Shown piece after piece: positions 8,671 through 19,390 of a stretch of 64,000 bases of DNA. The translations under genes and the position numbers were made by a program. The notes under the pieces are model-generated. The model ran no database searches. It was not told the DNA's origin and saw only the letters and a program-made list of their open reading frames with translations. Origin of the DNA: Flavobacterium odoriferum. GTDB taxonomy: Bacteria; Bacteroidota; Bacteroidia; Flavobacteriales; Flavobacteriaceae. Within the stretch, counting starts at the first letter, position 1; the number at the start of each line of letters is the position of its first letter. The stretch is taken from NCBI RefSeq assembly GCF_025499515.1, contig NZ_JAMKFA010000001.1, forward strand, positions 372,001 to 436,000. The letters are read 5' to 3'.

Positions 8671-9981
8671 ATGTTCAACTTGTTTCATCTTTCTTTAAAA
8701 TTAAACGGTTTTCCGATTGAGAAAGCTCAGACTGATTTTGAGAAAATTCTACAAATTTCAGAAACAGATTATCCCGATTATCTCGAAACTAAAAAGCGAG
8801 AAATTGTGGAATTTCATTTGAAAAACAACACTTTTTATCAAAATTTAGTTGGAAAAGAAACTTTTGATAATTGGAACGATTTACCAGTTTTGACCAAAAA
8901 AGATTTACAAAAACCGTTAAAAGATAGACTTTCAAAAGGCTATTCCGAAAAAACTGTTTTTGTAAATAAAACTTCGGGTTCGAGTGGCAATCCGTTTGTG
9001 TTTGCTAAGAATAAAGAAGCGCATGCCATAACTTGGGCTTCGATTATTCATCGTTTTGGTTGGTATGGTGTTGATTTCAATTCGTCGTATCAAGCGCGTT
9101 TTTATGGTATTCCGTTGGATTTTATTGGGTACAGAAAAGAACGTTTAAAGGACTTTTTAAGCAAAAGATATCGTTTTCCAATTTTTGATTTATCAGATAA
9201 AATATTAGATAGTGTTTTGGAACATTTTAAAACCAAAAAGTTTGATTATATCAATGGTTACACGAGTTCGATTGTGCTTTTTGGAAAATATTTACAAGCA
9301 CGAAACATCATTTTAACCGATGTTTGTCCAACGTTGAAAGTTTGCATGGTGACTTCGGAAATGTTGTTTGAAGAAGATAAAATTTTATTGGAAAAACATT
9401 TAGGAATTCCAATTGTGAATGAATATGGCGCTTCGGAATTGGATTTAATTGCTTTTCAAAATCCGAATGACGAATGGCAAGTGAATGCAGAAACCTTGTT
9501 TGTGGAGATTTTAGATGAAAATAATCAACCAGTTCCGTATGGAAAAGAAGGAAAAGTGGTGATTACTTCCTTATATAACAAAGCGCATCCATTTATTCGA
9601 TATGAAATTGGTGATGTTGGGATTTTAGATGAAAAAAGTACGTTAAAAAACCCCATTCTGAAAAAATTAATTGGAAGAACCAGCGATGTGGCACTTTTAC
9701 CAAGTGGAAAAAAATCACCAGGATTAACGTTTTACTACGTAACCAAAAGTATTATTGAAGACGATGGAAACGTAAAAGAATTCATCGTACGCCAAACAAA
9801 ATTGGATAGTTTTGAAATTGATTATGTGAGTTCGGTAGAATTAACTTCAGAACAAATTCAAGAAATTGAAAAAGCTATTGCGAAATATTTAGAACCAGGA
9901 TTGCATTTTACTTACAACCGAAAAGCAGTTTTAGAACGCACCAAAAGAGGAAAATTGAAGCAATTTCAGTCTATGCTTTAA
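8671..9981 (+). CDS. PaaK/CapK-like adenylate-forming protein
   Basis: The 436-residue protein resembles the phenylacetate-CoA ligase / capsule protein CapK group of the ANL superfamily. It shows the P-loop-like VNKTSGSSGNPFVF, NEYGASELD and the C-terminal GRTSDVALLPSGKKSPG. It most likely activates a carboxylate with ATP. At the border of a polysaccharide locus, CapK-like proteins are usually linked to glycan modification. An in-frame TTG at 8653 exists, but a TACTTTTG -7-like element at 8648-8655 overlaps it, so the ATG at 8671 is preferred. The 3' end overlaps the convergent GT2 gene by 4 bases. Confidence 0.8.
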   Translation: MFNLFHLSLKLNGFPIEKAQTDFEKILQISETDYPDYLETKKREIVEFHLKNNTFYQNLVGKETFDNWNDLPVLTKKDLQKPLKDRLSKGYSEKTVFVNKTSGSSGNPFVFAKNKEAHAITWASIIHRFGWYGVDFNSSYQARFYGIPLDFIGYRKERLKDFLSKRYRFPIFDLSDKILDSVLEHFKTKKFDYINGYTSSIVLFGKYLQARNIILTDVCPTLKVCMVTSEMLFEEDKILLEKHLGIPIVNEYGASELDLIAFQNPNDEWQVNAETLFVEILDENNQPVPYGKEGKVVITSLYNKAHPFIRYEIGDVGILDEKSTLKNPILKKLIGRTSDVALLPSGKKSPGLTFYYVTKSIIEDDGNVKEFIVRQTKLDSFEIDYVSSVELTSEQIQEIEKAIAKYLEPGLHFTYNRKAVLERTKRGKLKQFQSML

Positions 9982-10730
9982 TTTCTATACTTCATAAAAC
10001 CTTTATACATCCAATGTAACATATAATATGCCGATTGAAAAACATTGAAGTTTTCAACTTGTCTATAAAATTGCCATTGGTATTTAATTAAATCCGATTT
10101 TTTTCTAGAAAGCGAATTTTCTCTGATTCTATAAATCGCCTGTGTTTCTTGGATTCCGTGTGCGAATGGAATCACTTTTAAATAGTTCAACCACAATCCC
10201 ATATCTTGACGTTTACGGATTAATGGCATATACTTTTTACCTAACTTTTTAATGTCTAAAAAAGCAGTTAAACAACTTATGGAATTAGATTTTAGAATAT
10301 CGGTATACGAAACTTTATTGGGAACAATAAAATCAGAATACACAAATTCTAATTGTTCATTGGCTCTTCTGTAAGATGAAAACACGAATGGAATTCCAGT
10401 TTCGTTAATGGTTTTAATGTTGTTTTCGATGAAAGTTGGAAACCAGATATCATCGGCATCAATAAATGTCATATAATCTCCTGATGCTTTTTCAATTCCA
10501 GTATTTCGAGCAACAGCTGGTCCTGAATTTTGACTCAATTTATGAAATTGGATGCGATTATCATTTTCTATAATAGATAAAACTACGTTTTCAGTTTCAT
10601 CAGAAGAACCATCATCTACAATAATCATTTCCCAATTTGAATAGGTTTGACTTTGCACAGATTGTATGGTTTCAGCAATAAATTTTGCAGAATTATAGGA
10701 CGGTGTGATTATTGAAACTAAAGCATTCAT
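9978..10730 (-). CDS. Glycosyltransferase family 2
   Basis: This 250-residue GT-A enzyme has VSIITPSYNSAKFIAETIQS, the nucleotide-binding IIVDDGSSDETE and the metal-binding FIDADDIW. It should transfer a sugar from a nucleotide donor during assembly of the repeat unit on the inner face of the membrane. Donor and linkage cannot be told from sequence. It is the last gene of the leftward polysaccharide locus, and its start overlaps the end of the initiating transferase gene by one base. Confidence 0.9.
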   Translation of the reverse strand: MNALVSIITPSYNSAKFIAETIQSVQSQTYSNWEMIIVDDGSSDETENVVLSIIENDNRIQFHKLSQNSGPAVARNTGIEKASGDYMTFIDADDIWFPTFIENNIKTINETGIPFVFSSYRRANEQLEFVYSDFIVPNKVSYTDILKSNSISCLTAFLDIKKLGKKYMPLIRKRQDMGLWLNYLKVIPFAHGIQETQAIYRIRENSLSRKKSDLIKYQWQFYRQVENFNVFQSAYYMLHWMYKGFMKYRN

Positions 10731-12082
10731 TAGTAGGCTTTTTTCTCACCTTTTATGGCATTAATTACAGTAGCAAAAATAATTTTAATATCTAACAATA
10801 GCGACCAGTTTTCTAAATAGAAAATATCGTATTTTACTCTATTAATAATGTCTTTCTCTGTTTCAACCTCTCCTCTAAATCCGTTGGTTTGGGCTAATCC
10901 TGTTATTCCTGGCTTTATGAAATGTCTTACCATAAATTTATCAACGCTTTTTGCGTACATTTCTGTGTGACTTACCATGTGAGGTCTTGGTCCAACTACC
11001 GACATATCTCCTAACAAAACATTAAAAAACTGAGGCAATTCATCAATACTTGTTTTACGAATAAACTTACCAACTCTTGTAATTCTTGGGTCGTTTTTTT
11101 GTACTTGTTCTAAATCTGCTATTGGATTTAAATGCATAGAACGGAATTTATAACAATAGAATTCTTCGTAGTTTAATCCATTTCTTTTTTGTTTGAAAAA
11201 AATTGGTCCTTTTGATTCTAACAAAATAAGGATTGCAATTAATGGGGTTAACCAAGAAAGCAAACAAACAATTATTATTAAAGAAAAAACAACATCAAAA
11301 ACACGCTTTAATCGTTTATTTACTTCCTTATCCAAAGGAATTTTTCTTAACGAAATAATTGGAATATAATCATAATATTCAACAGCTAAATTTCTTAAAA
11401 AGGTATTTTTACTGTCAGGTAAAAATTTTATTGTTTTTAAATTATTGTCTGAAAAATGAATTAAATTATTAATTTCTCTATTTGTAAGCGTACTTATTGA
11501 AGCGTATATTTCATCAATTTTATGTTCAATAACATAATTTTTACATTCTCCTAATTCGGTTTTCTTATTTTTTTTTAAATCAAAAACATGGTTTAAATTA
11601 TATCCATAATCGGGATTGTTTGTGAAAAAATCTTTTAATTCGTCAACGCTTTTTCCGTTACCAATAATGATTACATTTCTGTGATTTCCTCCATATAAAA
11701 GACGATATTTTTTTAACAGAAAGAAAATTGAAAATTTTAAAAACCCTACTGAAATAAACGAACAAAGAATATAAAATCCAACTTCATCTGTGGTTACATA
11801 TTTATACTTATAACCTACATAAGCAAATGTTATTAAACTAATAAAAAAGAATTGCTTTAATAATTTACCTAAAATTTGAAAACCTTTACTGTATCTATAC
11901 ACTTCATAATAACCTGAATAATAAGATATTATTAGCCAAAATATAGTCAAAATGGCATGATAACCAAAATTACTCATAGCAGATCTCATACATAATAATA
12001 CTAGTAGATTTACGATTAATAAGTCTAAAAATATTATTATGGGTCTAATGTAAACTGAGTATCTTCCGGTTTTGTTTTTCAA
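10730..12082 (-). CDS. Undecaprenyl-phosphate sugar phosphotransferase (WcaJ-like)
   Basis: This initiating enzyme moves a sugar-1-phosphate from a UDP-sugar to undecaprenyl phosphate. The 450-residue protein has about four N-terminal membrane segments, a CoA-binding-like middle (VIIIGNGKSVDELKDF) and the C-terminal bacterial sugar transferase domain with YKFRSMH, SIDELPQFFNVLLGDMS and VGPRP. A membrane segment just before the catalytic part (about residues 265-287) is typical of PglC/WcaJ types. The sugar may be glucose or another hexose. It lies 1 base downstream of the UDP-xylose synthase gene. Confidence 0.93.
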   Translation of the reverse strand: MKNKTGRYSVYIRPIIIFLDLLIVNLLVLLCMRSAMSNFGYHAILTIFWLIISYYSGYYEVYRYSKGFQILGKLLKQFFFISLITFAYVGYKYKYVTTDEVGFYILCSFISVGFLKFSIFFLLKKYRLLYGGNHRNVIIIGNGKSVDELKDFFTNNPDYGYNLNHVFDLKKNKKTELGECKNYVIEHKIDEIYASISTLTNREINNLIHFSDNNLKTIKFLPDSKNTFLRNLAVEYYDYIPIISLRKIPLDKEVNKRLKRVFDVVFSLIIIVCLLSWLTPLIAILILLESKGPIFFKQKRNGLNYEEFYCYKFRSMHLNPIADLEQVQKNDPRITRVGKFIRKTSIDELPQFFNVLLGDMSVVGPRPHMVSHTEMYAKSVDKFMVRHFIKPGITGLAQTNGFRGEVETEKDIINRVKYDIFYLENWSLLLDIKIIFATVINAIKGEKKAY

Positions 12083-13066
12083 TTAATGAATGTATTTTGT
12101 AAAATCTTTATGCTCTTCTTTTAACAATTCTTCAGACGAAAGTGTCTTAAAATAATCATACGTAATTTTCATGCCTTCGGATCTTGAAACTTTTGCTTCC
12201 CAACCTAAAATTTCTTTTGCTTTGGTTGTATCTGGTTGTCTTTGCATAGGGTCGTTAATTGGAAGTGGATGATAAACTACTTTTTGATTAGTCCCAGTTA
12301 GTTTAATGATTTCTTCGGCAAAATCTTTAATGGTGATTTCGTCTGGATTTCCAATATTTACAGGTAAATGGTAGTCTGAGTGTAATAATCTGAAAATTCC
12401 TTCTACTTGGTCGTCAACATAACAGAATGATCGTGTTTGGCTTCCGTCGCCAAAAATGGTTAAATCTTCACCTCGAAGCGCTTGCCCGATGAATGCAGGA
12501 ATTACACGACCATCATTTAGTCGCATTCTTGGTCCGTATGTATTAAAAATACGCACAATTCTGGTTTCTACACCATGAAACGTGTGATAAGCCATCGTTA
12601 TCGATTCTTGAAAACGTTTGGCTTCATCATAAACGCCTCTTGGTCCAATTGTATTTACATTTCCGTAATATTCTTCTGTTTGTGGGTGAACCAATGGATC
12701 ACCATATACTTCAGATGTAGAAGCTATAAGAATTCTTGCTTTTTTCACACGTGCCAAACCTAATAAATTATGTGTTCCAAGTGAACCCACTTTTAAGGTT
12801 TGGATTGGGATCTTTAGATAATCGATTGGACTTGCTGGAGAAGCAAAATGTAAAATATAATCTAATTTGCCTGGAACATGAACGAACTTGGTAATATCAT
12901 GGTGATAAAATTCGAAGTTTTCATCTTTAAAAAGATGTTCAATATTTTTTAAATCTCCAGTAATTAAATTATCCATTCCGATAACGAAATAACCTTCTTT
13001 AATAAATCTATCGCAAAGATGTGAGCCAAGAAAACCTGCTGCACCTGTAATTAATATTCTTTTCAT
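12083..13066 (-). CDS. UDP-glucuronate decarboxylase (UDP-xylose synthase)
   Basis: This extended short-chain dehydrogenase converts UDP-glucuronate to UDP-xylose using bound NAD. It has the Rossmann motif [11 protein letters not shown] (about residues 6-16), [11 protein letters not shown] (characteristic of UXS), TSEVYGDP, the catalytic Tyr146/Lys150 pair (YDEAK) and [10 protein letters not shown]. The 327-residue length is usual for bacterial UXS. It suggests xylose or a derivative in the glycan. A UDP-glucose dehydrogenase to supply UDP-glucuronate is not in this window. Confidence 0.9.
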   Translation of the reverse strand: MKRILITGAAGFLGSHLCDRFIKEGYFVIGMDNLITGDLKNIEHLFKDENFEFYHHDITKFVHVPGKLDYILHFASPASPIDYLKIPIQTLKVGSLGTHNLLGLARVKKARILIASTSEVYGDPLVHPQTEEYYGNVNTIGPRGVYDEAKRFQESITMAYHTFHGVETRIVRIFNTYGPRMRLNDGRVIPAFIGQALRGEDLTIFGDGSQTRSFCYVDDQVEGIFRLLHSDYHLPVNIGNPDEITIKDFAEEIIKLTGTNQKVVYHPLPINDPMQRQPDTTKAKEILGWEAKVSRSEGMKITYDYFKTLSSEELLKEEHKDFTKYIH

Positions 13067-13067
13067 T

Positions 13068-14402
13068 TTATTTTTTTTCTAATCGGTAGTCCACTTTCAT
13101 GTTATAAAGACAATAAAAAAGCATAAAAAACAATACTCCTCTTTGTCTCCACAAGAAAGATTCTGTCAAAAATAAGCTTATCATTAAGATTGCAAAAGCA
13201 ATATGTATAAAATCTTTTGTAGCAAATGCTTTTTTTGTGTTTATAAACAAAATAACAAGTAATAACAAAAATCCGATTACGCCTAGCTCAGCAAAATTTT
13301 GCACATATTGATTATGAAAATTGAATTTTCCGTAACCAGGGTAAAGATTATAATACTTTTCTTTTTCTAATAATTTATTCAACGAAGCATTTAATCCAAA
13401 TCCCTTCCAAAAGATTGCGTCTTCTTCCAAAAACTCTGTAAACATTCTAATTTGGTATACACGAAACGAAGTTCCTGGAAAAAAATCATTATGGGTAAAT
13501 TTTTCATTATTCCAAGCTTCATAAATGCTTATATTATTAACTCCTACTTCATTGTTTACTTTTACATTATGTGATAAACTTTTCTCAGTATTACTAGTAA
13601 ATTCAATTAAAAAACGCTCTTTAATTTTTCCAAATGATATGACTACAGCTAAAACTAGTAACAAAATCGTCAAATTTCGTAAACGAAGACGATTGGCTAC
13701 TTTTGAATAGAAAAAAATCTGAATTAGGATTAATAAAACAAAGATTAAAATGATGTTTTTAGACGATAATAAAATTACAAAAACAAACAATAAAAGAATA
13801 AATAATTGTTCCCATTTAGTTTTATGTTCTTTAATAAAAAAATAAAAAAACGCAACAGCAACATAAACCGAAACATGAATAGCATTTAATAATCTTGGAA
13901 CTAATCCAGTATCGGTATCATTATCTGGACCATGATAAAAGAAAACACTAGTTTCATTTGTAAGTACATATCGAATGAAAGCACGAATTATAAAAAATAC
14001 TACATAAAGCAACATTGCATAACTGTAATATTTTAAAATCTTATCTTTTTGTTCTCTTGTAAAAGCAGGAATAATCATAAAAGCCATTGGAACAAGTAAC
14101 AAAGCAATTTCTTTTGGAATCGCACTTAAAGTTCTTTTAACATCAATTGACCAGAAATAGGAAGTACTCATCCATGCAAACAACAAAATAGGAACTAAAT
14201 AAACTAAGTAAAATGACAACTTATTTTTTCCAATGTAAAAAAGTGCTGAAATAAAAAAAACGCCCAATAAAATATTGTTGATTGCCATAGAAATTGGCAA
14301 CGTAATTAACAATAATACAAAAGGAATAAACGCTTTGTTTTGCTTATTTTCTTCTAGAAGATCCTTCCAAACATTGCTTAAAAAGCTGTAAATATTGCTC
14401 AT
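13068..14402 (-). CDS. O-antigen ligase/polymerase family membrane protein
   Basis: The 444-residue protein has about ten to twelve transmembrane segments and a large loop near residues 280-370, the layout of Wzy polymerases and WaaL ligases. The loop contains [21 protein letters not shown], close to the H-N-x-Y/F-L motif of the O-antigen ligase family. The start overlaps the upstream glycosyltransferase gene by 59 bases. The next in-frame Met would remove the first helix, so the long start is kept. It is one of two such proteins in the locus. One may polymerise and the other ligate; I cannot say which. Confidence 0.8.
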   Translation of the reverse strand: MSNIYSFLSNVWKDLLEENKQNKAFIPFVLLLITLPISMAINNILLGVFFISALFYIGKNKLSFYLVYLVPILLFAWMSTSYFWSIDVKRTLSAIPKEIALLLVPMAFMIIPAFTREQKDKILKYYSYAMLLYVVFFIIRAFIRYVLTNETSVFFYHGPDNDTDTGLVPRLLNAIHVSVYVAVAFFYFFIKEHKTKWEQLFILLLFVFVILLSSKNIILIFVLLILIQIFFYSKVANRLRLRNLTILLLVLAVVISFGKIKERFLIEFTSNTEKSLSHNVKVNNEVGVNNISIYEAWNNEKFTHNDFFPGTSFRVYQIRMFTEFLEEDAIFWKGFGLNASLNKLLEKEKYYNLYPGYGKFNFHNQYVQNFAELGVIGFLLLLVILFINTKKAFATKDFIHIAFAILMISLFLTESFLWRQRGVLFFMLFYCLYNMKVDYRLEKK

Positions 14403-15450
14403 TTATTTTTTCCCAATTAAAAGTTGACGCTATTGCAGCATAGTTATTTTCTACGAATTGCAAGTTATCAATTTTTTTGACAGTATTTAAGATTTTTTTA
14501 ACCTCTTCTGCGTTGGAAAAATAACACGCATTATCCTTCAAAACACCTTTATTAAAATCATTGTTGTGAGCTGCGATTAATGCTTTAGATGCCATGGCTT
14601 CTAATAAAGATGGATTTGTTCCTCCAACAGTATGCCCGTGAAAATAAATATTGGAATAATAGCGCAAATTATTAAGATGATCCAAGTTATAAACCGCTCC
14701 TAAAAATCGGATATTAGAAAATGCTTCAAATTTATTTTTTAGATAAGTTCCATATTTAGTATTGTGATTTCCAATTACTAAAATTGGTTTTTTATCCTCC
14801 GCCATGGCAACTCCTTCTAACACCATGTCCAAATTATTTTCAGGCTCAAAACGCGCCATTATCATGTTGAAATTTTCTTTTTCAACTTGATATTCCTTTA
14901 AAATTTCTGGGATTGGATTATTGAAATTATGAGCTCCGTAGGCAATATAAGTACTTTCTTTTTGATATTTTTCTTGAATATACTTTTGAATTCCTATAGA
15001 ATCTGCAATCAAAAAGTCGCTTTTTTTAATAGCTAATCTTTCGGCAACTTGAAGTGCTTTTTGTACTTTTTTAGAATATTTAGTTCGTTTCCATTCTAAA
15101 CCATCCATGTTGGTAATAACAATTGCGTTTTTCGGATGAAGTGAATACCAAACTGAACTACTCGTGTATCCTAACTGAAGAATAATATCGAAGTTTCTTT
15201 TTCGAGCGTCTAAAATGCAATTTAAATCATAAATGAACTGACCTATGGTTCCTATTTTGTTTTCAGGATCGTAGCAATGTATGATTTTAACACTTTTGAA
15301 TTCTGTTTCTTTGTATGGATGGCTGTGGGAATTGTACACATACACTTCATGTCCTTGACCCGCAGCATAAGTAGCAAAAAATTCAGCGAATTGTTCAAAA
15401 CCACCATAATGGTTAGGGATTCCTCGAGTACCTAAAATTCCAATTTTCAT
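14344..15450 (-). CDS. Glycosyltransferase with DUF1972 (rhamnosyltransferase-like)
   Basis: The 368-residue GT-B protein begins MKIGILGTRGIPNHYGGFEQ, the hallmark of the DUF1972 N-terminal domain found in rhamnosyltransferases and related enzymes. The C-terminal half has the GT4-type donor-binding pattern (GGTNPSLLEAMASKALIAA). Because rmlABCD lie in the same locus, rhamnose transfer is plausible but unproven. A -7-like CAAATATA (reverse strand) lies at 15471-15478 just upstream. Confidence 0.85.
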   Translation of the reverse strand: MKIGILGTRGIPNHYGGFEQFAEFFATYAAGQGHEVYVYNSHSHPYKETEFKSVKIIHCYDPENKIGTIGQFIYDLNCILDARKRNFDIILQLGYTSSSVWYSLHPKNAIVITNMDGLEWKRTKYSKKVQKALQVAERLAIKKSDFLIADSIGIQKYIQEKYQKESTYIAYGAHNFNNPIPEILKEYQVEKENFNMIMARFEPENNLDMVLEGVAMAEDKKPILVIGNHNTKYGTYLKNKFEAFSNIRFLGAVYNLDHLNNLRYYSNIYFHGHTVGGTNPSLLEAMASKALIAAHNNDFNKGVLKDNACYFSNAEEVKKILNTVKKIDNLQFVENNYAAIASTFNWEKINEQYLQLFKQCLEGSSRRK

Positions 15451-15517
15451 TCAAGCAATAAATTTGAAGACAAATATAGTTTTTTGAATAAAAATGCTTG
15501 TATAAATTAGATGAAAT

Positions 15518-16690
15518 TTAATTTAATAATTCATCGAAAATTTTCTCAAAATGATTAACATGACTTTCTAATGAAAAAGTAGTGTGAACTCTATTGAATC
15601 CATTTTCTCCATATAACATTCGTAACTGTTTGTCTTGTATAAGTTTTTCCAATGCGTTAGAAAGACTATTGTGATTATTTGGCTCAAATAATAAGCCGGT
15701 CTCGTTTTGAATAATTATTTCAGTTGGTCCACCATGATTAGAAGCAATAACTGGTTTTTTTGCCAACATAGCTTCAATTACAACCATGCCAAAGGGTTCT
15801 GGTTCTGTTGATGGAACAACAGCAATATCAATTGAGTTCCAAAATTTTTCAATTTCTTTTTGGAAAGGAATTAAAACAACTTTACCTTCTAAATCAAACT
15901 CTAAAATTTGGTTTTTCAATTCAGTTTCAAAATTCTCTTGATTAGGTGGCGCAGATCCTAAATAAACTAATTTAATATTGTTATATTTTTTAGCTAACAG
16001 ATTAAAAGATTTTAATAATAATTGTTGTCCTTTCCAACTGTTAATTCTTCCTACAAGAGAAATCACAATTTCGTCTTTAGATGAAAAAAAGAAATTTTCT
16101 CGAACCTCTTGTATTTCAAAATCTGTAAAACTTTTAATATTTTTTGTTTCAACACCATTCCAAACAGCTTCTGATTTGTTTGCTAATTTTTGGTTATTTT
16201 CAATCCAAAAATTCATAGTTGCTATTGAATCATATACAACTTTATGATTGCAATCTAAAGAAAGGGCTCTCTTAAACAGAAAGTTTAAAATTTTAGGTTT
16301 AGCAATAATTTCTTGTACGTGCCATAAATGCTTTATCTTTCTTTTTTTGGCAAATAGTATTCCTATTAAAGCTGCTAATGTATGCGTATAAACAAGCTCA
16401 AATTTATATTGTTTGTTTAAAGAATCTAATGCTTTTATTCCTTGATAATACTCTTTAATAAACTTAAAAATGTTTTTTGGAGTAAACATTTTTCTGTAAA
16501 TTTTTAAAACTGGTGCAATAACAACCTTTATATTATTTTTTTCTAATTCATTTTTTAATGGACCATCAAAAGGCAAAACAATAATTGGTAAATATTCTGT
16601 TTTGTCTAATTTGGATAAAAAATAAAGCATGGTTTTATCAGAACCATATAATTCAGCCGATTGGTGTATGATTAATATTGTTTTCATCAA
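15518..16690 (-). CDS. Glycosyltransferase family 4
   Basis: The 390-residue GT-B glycosyltransferase has an N-terminal ILIIHQSAELYGSDKTMLYF acceptor-side motif and the C-terminal GT4 signature VVPSTEPEPFGMVVIEAMLA with KPVIASNHGGPTEII. It would extend the lipid-linked repeat unit in the cytoplasm. Donor and acceptor are unknown. Translation may begin at either of two adjacent Met codons. It lies 67 bases upstream of the DUF1972 glycosyltransferase gene. Confidence 0.88.
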   Translation of the reverse strand: MMKTILIIHQSAELYGSDKTMLYFLSKLDKTEYLPIIVLPFDGPLKNELEKNNIKVVIAPVLKIYRKMFTPKNIFKFIKEYYQGIKALDSLNKQYKFELVYTHTLAALIGILFAKKRKIKHLWHVQEIIAKPKILNFLFKRALSLDCNHKVVYDSIATMNFWIENNQKLANKSEAVWNGVETKNIKSFTDFEIQEVRENFFFSSKDEIVISLVGRINSWKGQQLLLKSFNLLAKKYNNIKLVYLGSAPPNQENFETELKNQILEFDLEGKVVLIPFQKEIEKFWNSIDIAVVPSTEPEPFGMVVIEAMLAKKPVIASNHGGPTEIIIQNETGLLFEPNNHNSLSNALEKLIQDKQLRMLYGENGFNRVHTTFSLESHVNHFEKIFDELLN

Positions 16691-16778
16691 TTTTTATTAA
16701 ATTGTAGCTGTTCTAATTTGGCTTGGAGTAAAGTAAGATAAAATTTTATTTGTAACTTTAAACATGAGAATGAAATAA

Positions 16779-18047
16779 CTATGGTTGAGTATTTATTTCA
16801 GATGTTGACGTAATTTCTTTAGAATTCACCAATTGTTTTTTTAAATACTCTCTATATCCTAATAACAATCCTATTAAAATTGACTTACTGTCTAATTTGA
16901 GATAGAATCCCATAAAAACCCAACTCGAGATGATTAGAAATATTCCTGAACCTAAAAGCAAATTATTTAAATTGTTAATTTGTATGTCAGTTGAAATTAT
17001 TTTTTTTCCAATAAGATAAATAGACAACAAATAAAATATAATTCCGAGCAAACCGGACTTCAAAAAGATAGTAGAAAAGGCATTATGTAAAAAAGGATAA
17101 TAACGCACTCTTGTTTCATCATTATTTAACATATTTACTCCAATATCTACTGTAGAACCTAAACCTTTACCCGAAATAATCGCTTGTGTTCCTCCATAAT
17201 ATACTTGATTCACTGTTTTAATATTTTCAAATGATCTGAAATTGTCATTAAAATCTTTCCAATCCTCTTTATTTATCTTTGTTTTAAAGGCTTCAATTGG
17301 TATTATTTTTACCTTATATAAAAATTCATCGGTAAATGAGCCTTTTCTTTTGGGGTTATAATTATAAATTAAAGTGTAGCCTATTAATGTTGCCAAGACA
17401 GTAAAACCAATTATTTTTATAGATTTTACAGTTAAACTGAAAAAACCTTTAACCGCTAATACTAAAATTATTAATTGTATAAAATTTGTTCTCGATAAAT
17501 AACATAAAATTGATGTAGCAACAATTGTTAAGTAAATAAATCGCTTTTGTTTTGATATAGCAATATTAAATTTGGTAGAAAATAAAAGTAAAATAAACAC
17601 ATAGGGTTCAAAATCATTAAAATACCCTCCATAGTGTCTAATTTCTGAAACCGATAATGTTTTATAGGCTAAAATTGAATATAAAATTATTACTAAATGA
17701 ATAATTGAAAGAAAAACACCACAATTAATAATATAAATTAAAGTGTTATTACCATATTTTTTTGCTAAATTATACCCAAGAGTTAAACCAATAATAGGTT
17801 TTAATAAATAAGTAACATCACGAACTTTATTGAAAATTGTTCGGTCATAAAAAAATAATTCTGTTAAAAAACTAATTAGTAATATCGCAATAAAACAACT
17901 AATAATGTAAATAAACTGTTTAGAAAAATTAGTCCTTAATGTAATCAAAGCAGTAAATGACCAAACCACAAAAGTAAGCTCATAATTATTAAATAGTAAA
18001 ACTACTAAACACAATATATACAATAAATAAGTTTTTTTAAACTTCAT
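16779..18047 (-). CDS. Wzy-like polysaccharide polymerase (membrane protein)
   Basis: The 422-residue hydrophobic protein has about ten to twelve predicted membrane segments and a periplasmic-type loop at about 225-305. That loop contains GGTQAIISGKGLGSTVDIG and is followed by YPFLHNAFSTIFLKSGLLG, a pattern seen in Wzy/O-antigen ligase-type proteins. Sequence conservation in this group is weak, so the call rests on topology and position. It starts 11 bases inside the Wzx gene, so translational coupling is likely. Confidence 0.7.
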   Translation of the reverse strand: MKFKKTYLLYILCLVVLLFNNYELTFVVWSFTALITLRTNFSKQFIYIISCFIAILLISFLTELFFYDRTIFNKVRDVTYLLKPIIGLTLGYNLAKKYGNNTLIYIINCGVFLSIIHLVIILYSILAYKTLSVSEIRHYGGYFNDFEPYVFILLLFSTKFNIAISKQKRFIYLTIVATSILCYLSRTNFIQLIILVLAVKGFFSLTVKSIKIIGFTVLATLIGYTLIYNYNPKRKGSFTDEFLYKVKIIPIEAFKTKINKEDWKDFNDNFRSFENIKTVNQVYYGGTQAIISGKGLGSTVDIGVNMLNNDETRVRYYPFLHNAFSTIFLKSGLLGIIFYLLSIYLIGKKIISTDIQINNLNNLLLGSGIFLIISSWVFMGFYLKLDSKSILIGLLLGYREYLKKQLVNSKEITSTSEINTQP

Positions 18048-19335
18048 GAATGTTGCTGTTATTAGATAAAATTCTGTGTTTAAATGTTAATACTAATAAA
18101 ATAAGTAAAGTCACTATTTCTACAAAAATAAAAGAATAAAAAACGCCAAACAAACTATATTTTTCATAAACCAAAGAAATAATAATTAGATTTAGAATCG
18201 ACATTGCAATAATAATCCTTGAAAATATCTTTTCGTAGTGTAACGCCAATAGTAATTGCTTAAATGCATATACAATAAAAAACACCATTGGATAAATTAA
18301 AGCTATTTGCAATAAGCTACTTACATATTCTTCATTCATAATATGGTAAAAATCTACAATTTCATAACTAAACCAAAATAAAAAAATTAGTAACGACGAT
18401 AAAAAAATAAAATTAATTGTGTTAAAGATTTTCCAACTGTTTATAGCTTCTTTAGCATTCGTATCGAATTCAAAACAAATTTTTGGATAGATAAAATTAA
18501 AGCTTAACAGAATGTACGTTTTGAATATAGAAATAATTTGATCTACAATCCTAAATTGCCCAACTTGAATGGATGTGCCAAAATAATTTATTAATAGAAT
18601 TGGGGAGTATAATTGCATCCAAATAAACGTTTGCGACAAAACATATGTTTTATTTGCAAACATATAGTTATACAATTCTGAAAGTTTAATTGGAACTAAA
18701 ACAAATTCAAATTGTTTGTTTAAAACAAAAAAGAATACAATTCCTGCAATAAAAACACTTAAACCAAAAGCTAAATTTATATATACATAATCTGATTTTT
18801 GATCTAAAAAAAAGAATATAAGAATAATATAAATGCTTTTGGAAAGTATGCTATAATAAGAAAATAGATTAAATTTTTCTAACCCTTGAAAAATCCATAA
18901 TGGATTTGCAATTTGCGCCATAAAAACTGGAAAACTAAAATAAAATAGTTCTTTGTTTTTATAAAAAAAATCTATATAGTTTATAACAATTAGAAAAATA
19001 ATACTTAATAAAATAGTAAAAAAGCACTTAATATAAACGACTCGAGAAATGATGTAATTTCTTTTATCAACATTATCTCTATTAATCGAAATATCTTTTA
19101 CGCCTAAAATATCGCAACCAAAATCGATAAAAACAATGATAAAAAAAGCAATAGACAATCCTATTGCTGATTTACCGAAGTTTTCCTCTCCACATTTTAA
19201 TATAATGTACGGAATTACAATAAATGGAGCTATTACATTAAAACCCTGCCCAATACCATATTGTATCAGTTTTTTAATTTGAGCATTTCCCATTAACGTT
19301 TTAAGCATATTGACGTAGTGCTTTATATAATTCAT
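18037..19335 (-). CDS. Wzx-like oligosaccharide flippase
   Basis: The 432-residue protein has about twelve transmembrane segments and an N-terminal region (YGIGQGFNVIAPFIVIPYI) typical of the polysaccharide transporter (MOP) family. It should move the undecaprenyl-linked repeat unit across the inner membrane. An internal Met (residue 10 or 15) is an alternative start. A strong leftward terminator lies immediately upstream, so this gene likely needs its own promoter, which I could not find. Confidence 0.85.
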   Translation of the reverse strand: MNYIKHYVNMLKTLMGNAQIKKLIQYGIGQGFNVIAPFIVIPYIILKCGEENFGKSAIGLSIAFFIIVFIDFGCDILGVKDISINRDNVDKRNYIISRVVYIKCFFTILLSIIFLIVINYIDFFYKNKELFYFSFPVFMAQIANPLWIFQGLEKFNLFSYYSILSKSIYIILIFFFLDQKSDYVYINLAFGLSVFIAGIVFFFVLNKQFEFVLVPIKLSELYNYMFANKTYVLSQTFIWMQLYSPILLINYFGTSIQVGQFRIVDQIISIFKTYILLSFNFIYPKICFEFDTNAKEAINSWKIFNTINFIFLSSLLIFLFWFSYEIVDFYHIMNEEYVSSLLQIALIYPMVFFIVYAFKQLLLALHYEKIFSRIIIAMSILNLIIISLVYEKYSLFGVFYSFIFVEIVTLLILLVLTFKHRILSNNSNIHEV

Positions 19336-19336
19336 A

Positions 19337-19372
19337 AAAAAAGCTATAATTTTTTTAAATCATAGCTTTTTT
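19337..19372 (-). terminator. Terminator after the locus lipoprotein gene
   Basis: AAAAAAGCTAT and ATAGCTTTTTT form an 11 bp stem with A/T tracts. It sits between the lipoprotein gene (upstream in the direction of transcription) and wzx. Reading leftward, the A-run on the plus strand becomes the U-tract. Confidence 0.7.
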
Positions 19373-19390
19373 TTATTTTTAGAAAGTAAA

